DNA of 10,467 nucleotides, from the NCBI GenBank assembly GCA_004554395.1, contig SFMP01000084.1:1-10467 (forward strand). Reading direction: 5' to 3'. The notes under the pieces are model-generated. The model had not been told where the DNA came from. It saw only the letters and a list, made by a program, of their open reading frames with translations, and ran no database searches. Shown piece by piece: positions 1 through 7,722 of the stretch (the first letter of the stretch is position 1; every line of letters begins with the position of its first letter). The position numbers and the translations under genes were made by a program. This DNA comes from Myxococcales bacterium. GTDB lineage: Bacteria > Myxococcota_A > Bradymonadia > UBA4248.

Positions 1-1326
1 ACCGAAGGTGTATGCGTCGATCCGGCATCTTCGGCTGCGTGTGGTGATGGGCACTTGGACGGTGGCGAAGTTTGTGACGGCGATAAGTTTGCGGATGGCA
101 AACGCGTTTGCCCCGATGGCATGGAATTTGGCTCTGGAAAAACTGAAGCCGATATCCGTTGCACGTCGAATTGCTTGATCGATACGAGCTTGGCTTGTGT
201 TCAAGAACTAAAGACCAAGTGCGATGGCACGAAGTATTGCATCTGCTCGTCGGATGACACGGAATGCGCGTGTGAAGATTGTAGCGAGAAGGGCGAGATT
301 TGCGGCACAGTCGATGGTAAGGCATCGTGTGTAGAGAAAACGTGTAAGGTCTCTGATGGTGAATTCGTTTGCGATGGTAATTTTCTGGGGATGTGTGTCG
401 CCGATACCGAGGACAGCGATGAAGGACATCTTTTGATGGAAAATTGCGCGAAAGAAGGTCTCTTTTGCGATGCCGAAGAGGGCAAATGTGGATTAGAACG
501 GTGCACAACTCTAAATGAGACTGTTTGCATAGGGTCTGTGCTTCGCACGTGTATGGAAGACGATGGTGCCAATCGTTGGCTTGATATCGACTGCGAAGCC
601 AAAGGGCAGATGTGTCAAAATAATGCATGTGTCGATAAACCTCTATGCGGCAATGGTATTAACGACCCAAACGAGGACTGCGATCCAAATGCAAATCCCC
701 AAATTCCTGCGTGGAAGCTTATCGATTGTTATAAATACGATACGCCGAAAGATCCTAAATTGACGTATAGTAAATTGTTTATATCTGGACAACCGACGTG
801 TGGACCTAAGTGTAAAATCAGCACCGATCAATGCGTAGAGGCCAATGATAGCGATTTTGCGCAGGTGAAAAAATGGTCGTACACGAGCATGAGTTCGATT
901 ATTGATGCGATGAAGTCGGGGACTGTCGTCATGAATGGGGTATTTGGTGAACACTCCGTATATAATGAGCAGAAAGGAGGCTGGGGTTTAGGTAATTGGA
1001 CAAAAAGTGCATTTGGCAAATCGATCACATTTATCGTTGGAAAGACGACGAAGAATAGCGTTAAAGTTTCTATCGACGTGACGCGTACAGACAACAAGAG
1101 TCCGGATAGGATCAAAATGCGCGTTTTAGATGGCAGCACTACGCTTGCAACGACGGAAGAAATAATCATTAGCGATACGAAAAAGCAGACGTTGACGGCG
1201 TACGCGCGAGGCGTGGGGAGTGTTAAGAATTTGCGCGTCGAGTTTACGGCTTATTTCAGTGGCAAAGAGAACGACAAACATGTCGTCATCAATAACATCG
1301 TCGTGAGTGAAGTCGATGCGCTTTAA
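1..1326 (+). CDS. Cysteine-rich secreted/surface protein, 5' end missing (Myxococcus Cys-rich/DUF4215-like repeats)
   Basis: The frame is open from base 1, so the start and any signal peptide lie outside the window; a TTG at 55 is in frame but falls inside a repeat (ACGDGHLDGGEVCDG) and is unlikely to be the start. The first half is very cysteine-rich. A CGDGHLDGGEVCDG motif stands at about 46-87 and a second, CGNGINDPNEDCD, at about 646-684. Both resemble the Myxococcus cysteine-rich repeat/DUF4215 pattern CGxGxxxxxExCD. Between them are about three looser modules with a C-x3-G-x2-C core (CSEKGEICG, CAKEGLFCD, CEAKGQMCQ), probably disulfide-bonded. The last 140 or so residues (from about 880) contain no cysteine and look beta-rich (WSYTSM, GGWGLGNW, VVINNIVVSE), like a ligand- or carbohydrate-binding sandwich, though no family is recognised. 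The protein is presumably exported, because so many paired cysteines suit an oxidising compartment. It could be an adhesin or a degradative-enzyme accessory; no catalytic motif is visible. Confidence 0.85.
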   Translation, partial: TEGVCVDPASSAACGDGHLDGGEVCDGDKFADGKRVCPDGMEFGSGKTEADIRCTSNCLIDTSLACVQELKTKCDGTKYCICSSDDTECACEDCSEKGEICGTVDGKASCVEKTCKVSDGEFVCDGNFLGMCVADTEDSDEGHLLMENCAKEGLFCDAEEGKCGLERCTTLNETVCIGSVLRTCMEDDGANRWLDIDCEAKGQMCQNNACVDKPLCGNGINDPNEDCDPNANPQIPAWKLIDCYKYDTPKDPKLTYSKLFISGQPTCGPKCKISTDQCVEANDSDFAQVKKWSYTSMSSIIDAMKSGTVVMNGVFGEHSVYNEQKGGWGLGNWTKSAFGKSITFIVGKTTKNSVKVSIDVTRTDNKSPDRIKMRVLDGSTTLATTEEIIISDTKKQTLTAYARGVGSVKNLRVEFTAYFSGKENDKHVVINNIVVSEVDAL

Positions 1327-1354
1327 TAATCGTTAGAGAAGGTAGCTATCGAGG

Positions 1355-1462
1355 GTGGGCGTAGCCCACGGAACGGTGCTTGGCGCGAGCCAAGTGCCGT
1401 TTTGTCGTTTTTGCTCCGCAAAAACGGCATCCTCGAGGCGGTTTATCATGCCGATATGGCAT
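1355..1462. repeat. Cluster of four short hairpins in the spacer between two co-directional genes
   Basis: The 210-base spacer between the two + strand genes contains no gene but four stem-loops. They are: GTGGGC-gta-GCCCAC (1355-1369); a 13-bp stem with two G-T wobbles closed by a GCGA tetraloop (arms 1372-1384 and 1389-1401); CGTTTTTGC-tcc-GCAAAAACG (1406-1426); and ATGCC-gatat-GGCAT (1448-1462), which is followed by TTTT. Very short loops on perfect or near-perfect stems are typical of intergenic palindromic repeats. The last one, with its T run, could weakly terminate the upstream gene. The GCTTGGC/GCCAAG arms recur in the hairpin at 5684-5719. Function is inferred only. Confidence 0.6.
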
Positions 1463-1524
1463 TTTAGGTAGAAATCGAGTAGAAATACGGTCGTTTTGGC
1501 TCATGGATTTGTTTGTACGCAGAT

Positions 1525-1528
1525 GGAG
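1525..1528 (+). promoter_or_regulatory. Ribosome binding site deciding the lipoprotein start
   Basis: GGAG lies 8 bases before the ATG at 1537. It supports this ATG over the in-frame TTG at 1513, which would put eight extra residues before the lipoprotein signal peptide. Confidence 0.7.
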
Positions 1529-1536
1529 TAGTCGAT

Positions 1537-4500
1537 ATGAAATCGAAATCGAAACGCCTCATGATAGCGGTGACGCTGAGCGTCGTATTGGCTGGGTGCA
1601 CGGGTTCGGATGATGGGGATCTGAGTTTTTCGATTTATGCGACGCCATCGCGGACGCATGCGCCGATCGACGTATCGTTTGAGTTATTGCGAGATGATGG
1701 GGGGGATGCGGCAGAATGCCAGGGGACTTGGTCGTTTGGCGATGGGGTTTCGTTGTCGGGGGAATACGAAACGCGCCATGTGTATCGGAAAGCTGGGAAA
1801 TATGAGGTTGGAGTCGAGTTGGACTGTGGCGGATCGCACGGGAAATCGACGACGACGGTTGAGATCTTCGACTCGGTCGATTTATCGGTGACGGGTGTTC
1901 AGGCGCGCCCGATGAACATTAGCACGGGAGGCGTGCTCAATGTGTCGCTTCAGGTGGGGAATAGTGCAAATGTAGTGCTTGGCGTGCCAGCGATGCTCGA
2001 CGTGTATTTGACGCCGACGGCGAATCCCGAGGCATATCGGGATGGAACGGCGATACGGATATATCGGCAAACGATCGAGACGTTGGGCAAGAGTGGCGAT
2101 GAAAATAGCGTCGTCGAGTTGCCGCTTGAAATCGCGCTCGGATCGTCGATACGGACGGGGGCATATTACGTCGTCGCCGTCGTGAATGGGGATCGGACGG
2201 TTGGGGAGGTGTCTTACGCCGACAACGTCGCAGTGAGTTCGTTGCCGGTCACGGTATTGAACGAATTGACCGATGGAGCGGATTTTGAGGCGTTGCAAAT
2301 CGACGTGTCGCCGGCGACGACGTCGCTATTGTCGGCGGTGACGGCATCGTTTCGATTGACGAATATCGGAGCGACGACCGATGAATCGTTCCGTTACCAG
2401 ATATGGATGGGGGCAAAAGACGACGGTTCGGAGCGGACGAAGGGGCAAGTCGTGCACGAATCGACGATATCGCATGGGTTATCGAATGTGGAGCAGACGA
2501 TTCAGAACGTCTTGATCCCGATAACGCCGGCGGTAACACAACGCGGTTCGTATTATTTTTGGCTCGTCTTGAATTACGATGAAGGCATACGCGAGCGCGA
2601 TATGTCGAATAATGAAGTACGGAGTGCGCTGCCAGTTCGCGTGATGGAGGAGGAAGTCCTCGATGCAGATATCGCGGTGGAATCGGTGAAGTTTTCGCCG
2701 TCGTCGACGAGTGTTGGCGGTACAGCTCTCGTCGAAGCAAAAGTCGTCAATCGCGGGGCGCAACCGACGGGATCGTTTATATGTACGGTATTTTTATCGG
2801 AGGATATGTCGCTAGAGCCCGAAAAAGACATCGTCGCAGGCGCGATGAATATTGGGAATTTGCTGGCCAATAGCTCGGTCGATGCGTCGTCGATCGTCGA
2901 AATCGATACGGGGGTCAAGCCGGGATCTTATTGGGTCTATGTGTTTTGCGATTCGAGTGGTGTCGTCGCCGAAGCCGATGAAAACAACAATATCCAGCGT
3001 TCGAATGAACAGCTCGCTGTGACGGGGGAATCGGAAATCGATTTGGTCGTCGGAGAAGGGCGTTATACGTCGTCGACGTCGCCGAGCGACGGCGATGAGA
3101 TGTCGTTTTCGGTGAAGTTGTGCAATAAGGGGAAAACGGGGGCGGGTCCGTCGTGGATATCGGCGACGCGCATCAACATGTGCGATTCGTCGCGCGTCGA
3201 AGTCGATCGCCAGATCGTAAATGGGATCGAAGCAGGAGCCTGCGAGTCGATAGCGTTTAAGACGCCGATGGCGTGCGATTTTTGGTGTCCAAATTATCAA
3301 TTCGAAGTGACGGCCGATGTGACGAATGTCGTATTGGAAACGCGAAAAGAAAACAATACGATAACGCTCCCGACGGTGAGCGTCGCAGGGACGGAGTGCG
3401 TATGTGCCAGCGATGCCCATGAACCGAATGATTTATGGGGAACGGCGAAAGAAATCACGTCGATCGACGCAGATTTGACGATTTGTGCGAATGACAAGGA
3501 CTTTTTCAAGCTCATCGTGCCCGCGAATCGTTCTTATGAGGTGCATGTATCGCACGATATGGCGCGATCGCCGCTCAAATTGAACGTCTATCATGGCACA
3601 TCGCTCGTGGCGACGTATCAGGGAACGAATGAATTATATGCTGCCGAATACCATTACGATGCGTCGGCATCGGATAACGTTCGGATATCGGTATCGGGTG
3701 CCGAGAAAACCGATGTAAATCGTTATCATTTGACGGCGTCGGTTTATGGGGATTCGACGGGGGTCGATTTGGCGGCGTCGAATTTGACGATCGATGGCGA
3801 ATTGAGTGCCGCCGAGGCGACGCGCGTGACGGTCAAAGTCGACAACTTGGGGAGCGAAAAGACGCCCGAAGTGAAGATTGGGTATTATTTATCGCCGACG
3901 ATGGAGCTCGGTGAAGATGCGCATCGTCTGGCGCAGCAAGTTTTGGCGCCCGTTGCAGCGGGGGCAAGCATCGAGGCATATTCCGATGTATTGCTTCCGA
4001 TCGATATCGCAGGCGGGAATTACTATTTAATCGCTCGCGTCGACGACGAAGGGAAATTGAACGACATTCGACCGTCGAACAACTTGACGCGATCGGCGCA
4101 AATGCGCTTCGATCGGAGTTGTTACGACGCACTCGATCCGAGTGATTCGCTGAAATCGCCGCGCAGGCTCATCTTCGATTCGGGGAAGATTCACTATACG
4201 GATTTGCGCGTATGCCAATCGAATGACGATTTTTATGCGTTTGACGTCGAACATGGGGATCAAATCGATATCGCCGTATCGGCGCAAACGGAAGGGGATT
4301 TCGACATTTATCTCTACGACATGGAGGGGAATGAAATCGCGGCATCGCGCACGGCGTCTTCGGTCGAAAAGATACATTTGGATTACGCGTTGGGTACGCA
4401 GACGTTGATATTGGAAGTGCGCCAAGTCGAGAACGTCTATAATACGCGCGAAACGACGTATACGCTCGATATTGCCAAGCAAGCGGCAGCATCGTGGTTG

Positions 4501-5493
4501 TCGTGTAGCGCGGTGTATGAGCCGAATCAATATCCGTCGGTCGCTTATGACTTGCGAAAAGCCGTATCGCAAGGAAAGACTGCCGAAATATGCCCCGATT
4601 CAGACGAAGATTATTATCGGATCGAGATGGCCGAGGGCGATCGGTTACAGCTTGGATTTGAGACGACTTCGGCCATGTTGCGCGCGGCATTGTATCGCGG
4701 CGAGGCGCAGAAATTCATATCGCTTTTGACGAATTTGCGCGCGCAGAGTTTCGATTATACGGCGATCGAGGGGGGAGATTACTATGTTCGCGTGTTTACG
4801 AATGCGACGTCGATAGGCGATAAATCGTATCGCTTGCGCTGGATAGGGGCGACGGGCGTAGACGTGGGCGTGTCGAATCTCGTGGCTCCGGAACGGGTTC
4901 AAGCGGGGGCAGAAGTCTCGTTGTCGTTTGACGTGAAAAACGATGGCGCAGAGTCGGCGCATTACGTAGCGACGATAACGCTTGGGAAGTCGACGATAGA
5001 GACGTTTGAAGGCGATATCGAGGCTGGGGCAAGCGCGCGCGTGGTGCGAAAAGTTCGCATTCCGAGCACGATAGATACGGGGGCTTATGAATTGCGCGTT
5101 TCGTTGACGAACCCAAACGATGTGAATTTGGCGAATAATTCGTCGAGTCGCGAATTGACGGTGTATCCGGTATGTGCGACCGATGAATACGAGCCCAACG
5201 ACAATATATTGCAAGCGACGGCGCTCGTGAGTTCGTCGATAACGGGGACGATTTGTTTCGACGATGAAGATTGGTTTATCGTCGGGGCGGAGGCAAAATC
5301 GGCATCGCTGAAAGTCTCGAAATCGTGGGGATTGCTCAAGATCGCTGCCTACGACGAACAGGGGACGAAGATCGCCGAATCGAATACGGGATCGGAAGTC
5401 GAATCGATTGCGTTCGCGAATGCGAAGTATATTCGAGTGAAAGGCGCAACTTCGGAAAGTTTTGCAAGTTATATACTGAAGATTGGCAATTAA
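1537..5493 (+). CDS. Large multidomain lipoprotein (PKD-CARDB-PPC modules)
   Basis: The product has 1318 residues. It starts with a type II (lipoprotein) signal peptide: basic MKSKSKR, a hydrophobic stretch and the lipobox LAGC with the lipidated Cys at 21, so it should be anchored in a membrane, probably the outer one. Modules in order (approximate residues): PKD 30-113 with WSFGDG at 65-70 and HVYRKAGKYEV from 81; CARDB-like 114-240, 249-370, 376-496 and 501-618; PPC 626-738; CARDB 742-855; PPC 862-982 and 990-1104; CARDB 1107-1210; PPC 1213-1318. CARDB modules carry the usual late NN motif (DENNN, RPSNN, DMSNN, KENN). PPC modules begin with an EPN-type motif (HEPND, YEPNQ, YEPND) and a D-x-D-F/Y/W element. 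PKD, CARDB and PPC are adhesive or accessory extracellular beta folds; no protease or other catalytic domain is seen. The protein may be a surface scaffold, a cell-contact factor or a partner of secreted enzymes. Codon use is strongly biased to TCG, GTC and GAT/GAC-type codons. Confidence 0.9.
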   Translation: MKSKSKRLMIAVTLSVVLAGCTGSDDGDLSFSIYATPSRTHAPIDVSFELLRDDGGDAAECQGTWSFGDGVSLSGEYETRHVYRKAGKYEVGVELDCGGSHGKSTTTVEIFDSVDLSVTGVQARPMNISTGGVLNVSLQVGNSANVVLGVPAMLDVYLTPTANPEAYRDGTAIRIYRQTIETLGKSGDENSVVELPLEIALGSSIRTGAYYVVAVVNGDRTVGEVSYADNVAVSSLPVTVLNELTDGADFEALQIDVSPATTSLLSAVTASFRLTNIGATTDESFRYQIWMGAKDDGSERTKGQVVHESTISHGLSNVEQTIQNVLIPITPAVTQRGSYYFWLVLNYDEGIRERDMSNNEVRSALPVRVMEEEVLDADIAVESVKFSPSSTSVGGTALVEAKVVNRGAQPTGSFICTVFLSEDMSLEPEKDIVAGAMNIGNLLANSSVDASSIVEIDTGVKPGSYWVYVFCDSSGVVAEADENNNIQRSNEQLAVTGESEIDLVVGEGRYTSSTSPSDGDEMSFSVKLCNKGKTGAGPSWISATRINMCDSSRVEVDRQIVNGIEAGACESIAFKTPMACDFWCPNYQFEVTADVTNVVLETRKENNTITLPTVSVAGTECVCASDAHEPNDLWGTAKEITSIDADLTICANDKDFFKLIVPANRSYEVHVSHDMARSPLKLNVYHGTSLVATYQGTNELYAAEYHYDASASDNVRISVSGAEKTDVNRYHLTASVYGDSTGVDLAASNLTIDGELSAAEATRVTVKVDNLGSEKTPEVKIGYYLSPTMELGEDAHRLAQQVLAPVAAGASIEAYSDVLLPIDIAGGNYYLIARVDDEGKLNDIRPSNNLTRSAQMRFDRSCYDALDPSDSLKSPRRLIFDSGKIHYTDLRVCQSNDDFYAFDVEHGDQIDIAVSAQTEGDFDIYLYDMEGNEIAASRTASSVEKIHLDYALGTQTLILEVRQVENVYNTRETTYTLDIAKQAAASWLSCSAVYEPNQYPSVAYDLRKAVSQGKTAEICPDSDEDYYRIEMAEGDRLQLGFETTSAMLRAALYRGEAQKFISLLTNLRAQSFDYTAIEGGDYYVRVFTNATSIGDKSYRLRWIGATGVDVGVSNLVAPERVQAGAEVSLSFDVKNDGAESAHYVATITLGKSTIETFEGDIEAGASARVVRKVRIPSTIDTGAYELRVSLTNPNDVNLANNSSSRELTVYPVCATDEYEPNDNILQATALVSSSITGTICFDDEDWFIVGAEAKSASLKVSKSWGLLKIAAYDEQGTKIAESNTGSEVESIAFANAKYIRVKGATSESFASYILKIGN

Positions 5494-5514
5494 TTCGGCT
5501 GATTTGGGGATTTG

Positions 5515-5573
5515 GTGCTTTGTATTTGCCCTGCACACGAAGTGCATTGGGCACGGGAGCGGTTGCAAAGCAC
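5515..5573. repeat. Cruciform-like nested inverted repeat after the lipoprotein gene
   Basis: An outer 8-bp stem GTGCTTTG/CAAAGCAC (5515-5522 with 5566-5573) encloses a 10-bp stem TGCCCTGCAC/GTGCA-tt-GGGCA (5527-5536 with 5542-5553, loop ACGAA, two-base bulge). It starts 22 bases past the stop of the + strand lipoprotein gene, so it may help end that transcript, but no T run follows. Confidence 0.5.
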
Positions 5574-5578
5574 AGGGC

Positions 5579-5683
5579 GGCGTATTGAGCGATAGCGAAA
5601 TAGCCGCCCAAAAAGGCGTATTGAGCGATAGCGAAATAGCCGCCCAAAAAGGCGTATTGAGCGATAGCGAAATAGCCGCCCAA
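5579..5683. repeat. Three tandem 36-bp direct repeats between convergent genes
   Basis: Units begin at 5579, 5615 and 5651 with GGCGTATTGAGCGATAGCGA and continue AATAGCCGCCC. The first two end in a run of five A; the third diverges after CCCAA. Each unit is internally complementary: TATT pairs with AATA and GGC/GGCG with GCC/CGCC across a bulge, around a roughly 12-base loop. The first copy is extended by an upstream GG (GGGCGGC/GCCGCCC, 5575-5581 with 5603-5609). Read on the - strand, the direction of the sheath gene, the stems of units 3 and 2 are each followed by TTTTT, so the array could act as serial terminators. The spacer 5494-5745 holds no supported gene; open frames across the repeats exist only because 36 is a multiple of three. 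Confidence 0.8.
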
Positions 5684-5719
5684 TAGCTTGGCATTTGCCG
5701 CAGGGCAAACGCCAAGCTA
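5684..5719. repeat. 16-bp stem-loop in the convergent spacer
   Basis: Arms 5684-5699 and 5704-5719 (TAGCTTGGCATTTGCC and its complement) pair over 16 bp with a single A/C mismatch and a GCAG loop. The outer GCTTGGC/GCCAAGC resembles the hairpin at 1372-1401, and the ATTTGCC core resembles that at 5525-5531. This suggests members of one palindromic repeat family. Confidence 0.7.
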
Positions 5720-5744
5720 CGCCGCCGTATATCGATAGGCGGCG
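5720..5744. terminator. Stem-loop just after the sheath stop codon, possible terminator
   Basis: CGCCGCC (5720-5726) pairs with GGCGGCG (5738-5744) around an 11-base loop. It begins two bases past the sheath stop codon on the - strand. No T run follows directly, so intrinsic termination by this element alone is uncertain. It may act with the hairpin and repeats further along. Confidence 0.4.
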
Positions 5745-5745
5745 C

Positions 5746-7500
5746 TTAGACGCCGACGGCTTGTTCTTCGAGTTTGTGTTCGAAACTCATGACGACGTAT
5801 TCCATGGGTTTTCCGAGTGCGATGCCGACGTCGATGGTCATGACGCCGAGTTCGCCGTCTTCGACGGAGTTGTTCGTTTCGTCACACGTGACGTAGAAGG
5901 CGTCGTCTTGGACTTTTCCGGGAAAGTAGCCTGCGGCCCAGAGTTTGCCGAGGAAGTCGGTGAGCATGCTTTTGATGCTATCGCGCAGTTCTTTTCCGTT
6001 GATTTCGAAGACGACCCATTGCGTGTTTTCGTAGATGGCGCGTCGGACGGCGTTGAAGACGCGTCGCGACATGAGGTATCGCCATTCTGGTGCGTTGGTG
6101 AGTGCGCGCGCGCCCCATGGTCGGATGCCGCGTTGTGGTGCGTAGCGAATGCAGTTGACGCCTTTGTCGTTGAGTTCGGCGTATTGGCCTTCGTGCATGG
6201 GTGTGTAGATGCCGCTGAGGCCTTCGATAGTGACGTTGGCGGGAGCACGGAAGACGCCGTCGTTTCGGTCGCATCGTGCGTAGACGCCGGCCATGAATCC
6301 CGAGGGTGGGACGGGTTTTGGATCGCCTTCGTCGTTGAGCATGACGAGCCAAGGATAATACAGCGCGGCGAATGAAGTTTCGAATTTACTTCGGTAGTCG
6401 TAGACTTGTTCGGGTTTGAGGTCGCGAGGCGTATCGAGGATGGCGAACCGGTCGCCCATTTTTTCGCAGTGAGCGACCATGGCTGTTTGTATGCCGATCA
6501 TGTCGCGCGTGCTGTGGAATGCTTCGCAGTTATCGAGGAAAAATTGCAGGTCGGGGATGGCGACGAGATCGATTTCGTCGTTGGATTCGAGGACGCCCAA
6601 GCCGTATCGCGCGTCGGGTCCGTTGTTGTATCCGATGACGTCGTCGGGGGTGATGCCATCGAGTCCGTCGCGGCCGCCGCGGAGTGCGATTTCGGTCGTT
6701 TCGTCGGGGTATTGTTCATAGCCGGTGGCGCCGAGTAGCGAGACGCGGATGAGCTCGGATTCTTGAGCGATGACGCGAGCGACGTTTCGCGAGGCCCATT
6801 TTCCCATCGATAGGTTGGTGTATTTTTCGGTGCGATTTTGTTTTGTGTCTTTGACGATCATATCGAATTCGAGCGAATCGATATAGGTGGGAGCGGCGGA
6901 GCGCATGGGGATGTCGATGGGATCGTTCCAGTAGACTTCGTTTCCGCGGACGCGTTCGACGGTGATAAATCGCTCGTTTTCGCCGTCGGAGAGTTTGAGT
7001 AGCATGCCGCGTTCGATTCCGCGCGTCGATTGCAGAGTCATCATCCTGGCGCCTTGTAGGATGTCGAGGGTGATGAAGTTGTGGACGCGAGCGGCATCTG
7101 GGTAGTTGATTTCGATGCTGAGCTGGTTGCCCCAGCTTCCTTCGCTAGAGGCGAAAACTTCGAGTGTGGGATATCCCGATCGGTCGAGTAGCTCGTATCG
7201 AGCTTTTCGCGCCATTTCGGATTTTCCGTTTCTGAAGACATGCGCGATGCGTATGACGTGGCAGCGCGTGCCGCCATTCATGAAGAAGCCCCAGATACTG
7301 GCGTATAGGTAGCTTCCTTTGACGGGTTGGCCAAAATAGCGCAAGAATTGCTGCACGCTTTGTATGACGACGGGTTCGTTGAGGGGTCCTTTTGTGGCGA
7401 CGCCAAGAAAGGCTGGGACGCCAGTTTCGCCCATAGAAACGCCGCGCTCGACGCGCGGATTATCCTCGAAGTATACGCCGGGGAGCTTTACTTTTGCCAT
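5746..7500 (-). CDS. Contractile injection system / phage-type tail sheath protein
   Basis: The product has 584 residues and polymerises around the inner tube; its contraction drives the tube into a target. The N-terminus LPGVYFEDNPR (6-16) and the segment ETGVPAFLGVATKGP (25-39) match the conserved start of tail sheath proteins (COG3497, Pvc/Afp sheath type), as does NGGTRCHVIRI (75-85). The middle has SEGSWGN (119-125) and GGRDGLDG (275-282). The C-terminal attachment domain has RPWGARAL (460-467), GYFPGK (524-529), AFYVTCDETNN (534-544) and a final strand region KPMEYVVMSFEHKLEEQ. Residues of about 152-200 look like an inserted small beta domain, and the protein is longer than the compact 350-480 residue sheaths I know of in PVC/Afp particles. 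GAGG lies 5 bases before the ATG. It is the last gene of a short - strand operon, 50 bases after the DUF6760-like frame, and convergent with the lipoprotein gene. It could belong to an extracellular, membrane-anchored or prophage-derived system; the window cannot decide which. Confidence 0.93.
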   Translation of the reverse strand: MAKVKLPGVYFEDNPRVERGVSMGETGVPAFLGVATKGPLNEPVVIQSVQQFLRYFGQPVKGSYLYASIWGFFMNGGTRCHVIRIAHVFRNGKSEMARKARYELLDRSGYPTLEVFASSEGSWGNQLSIEINYPDAARVHNFITLDILQGARMMTLQSTRGIERGMLLKLSDGENERFITVERVRGNEVYWNDPIDIPMRSAAPTYIDSLEFDMIVKDTKQNRTEKYTNLSMGKWASRNVARVIAQESELIRVSLLGATGYEQYPDETTEIALRGGRDGLDGITPDDVIGYNNGPDARYGLGVLESNDEIDLVAIPDLQFFLDNCEAFHSTRDMIGIQTAMVAHCEKMGDRFAILDTPRDLKPEQVYDYRSKFETSFAALYYPWLVMLNDEGDPKPVPPSGFMAGVYARCDRNDGVFRAPANVTIEGLSGIYTPMHEGQYAELNDKGVNCIRYAPQRGIRPWGARALTNAPEWRYLMSRRVFNAVRRAIYENTQWVVFEINGKELRDSIKSMLTDFLGKLWAAGYFPGKVQDDAFYVTCDETNNSVEDGELGVMTIDVGIALGKPMEYVVMSFEHKLEEQAVGV

Positions 7501-7505
7501 TTTGA

Positions 7506-7509
7506 CCTC
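7506..7509 (-). promoter_or_regulatory. Ribosome binding site of the sheath gene
   Basis: On the - strand GAGG stands 5 bases before the ATG at 7500. This supports the start and suggests translation independent of the upstream frame. Confidence 0.65.
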
Positions 7510-7550
7510 GCTATTGGCATGTTTTACCGCAACAATGGAACAAGCGCGAA

Positions 7551-7718
7551 TTATCCGCCGCGACTCTCGTTGATTTCTTTGTTAATTTCGGAGATTTCGC
7601 GGATCCAGACTTGTCGTTCTTTGTGTTCCATATTGAGGACGTCGTCTATCGCCCAGTGGAAGTGGTAAGCGATATACGCTACCTCCTGATACAGCTTATC
7701 CAGGGGGTAGCTTAGTAC
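7551..7718 (-). CDS. DUF6760-like small tail protein or -1 frameshift extension of the tail-assembly protein
   Basis: Read in the -1 frame relative to the gene upstream, this stretch encodes 55 residues, VLSYPLDKLYQEVAYIAYHF then HWAIDDVLNMEHKERQVWIR and a tail ending INKEINESRGG. The pattern YPLDxLxxEVAxIAYHFHW...MEHxERxxWxxEIxxIN is what I recall of the small DUF6760 proteins encoded beside sheath and tail-assembly genes of contractile injection systems and phages. The frame is open back to a TGA only about ten codons before GTA. Between that TGA and the conserved core there is no ATG, GTG or TTG; the first internal ATG falls after the YHFHW motif. CTG codons at 7703 and 7694 are the only near-start options and have no well-placed ribosome binding site. 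The simplest reading is entry by -1 slippage on the seven-G run at 7718-7724, giving a 177-residue fusion. A CTG start, or an indel error in the G run, are the alternatives. The frame stops 50 bases before the sheath ATG. Confidence 0.75.
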   Translation of the reverse strand, partial: VLSYPLDKLYQEVAYIAYHFHWAIDDVLNMEHKERQVWIREISEINKEINESRGG

Positions 7719-7722
7719 CCCC
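7703..7722 (-). promoter_or_regulatory. 7-bp hairpin overlapping the slippery G run
   Basis: On the - strand GGGGGTA (7722-7716) pairs with TACCCCC (7709-7703) around CTAAGC. The loop carries the TAA stop of the tail-assembly gene. The stem includes most of the slippery run, so a decoding ribosome would melt it; its role in frameshifting, if any, is unclear. Confidence 0.4.

Noticed and set aside
55..57. TTG at 55 as the start of the cysteine-rich protein
   Set aside because: The reading frame and the CGDG motif continue upstream to base 1, so the gene is cut by the window edge.
5579..5683. 36-bp direct repeats as a CRISPR array
   Set aside because: The unit length is CRISPR-like, but the copies abut with no spacers and no cas genes are present.
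5483..5708. Open frames on both strands across the 36-bp repeats (12-residue repeat peptides)
   Set aside because: They arise because the repeat length is a multiple of three; there is no ribosome binding site or recognisable protein, and the stretch is made of hairpins between convergent genes.
4645..5715. Long open frame (356 residues) on the - strand under the lipoprotein gene
   Set aside because: It is antisense to well-supported PKD/CARDB/PPC coding sequence, very rich in Arg, runs into the repeat spacer and shows no domain. It reflects the TCG/CGA-rich codon use of the real gene.
5695..6375. 226-residue + strand frame opposite the sheath gene
   Set aside because: It is antisense to the conserved C-terminal half of the sheath, with Val/Asp/Phe-rich composition typical of a shadow frame.
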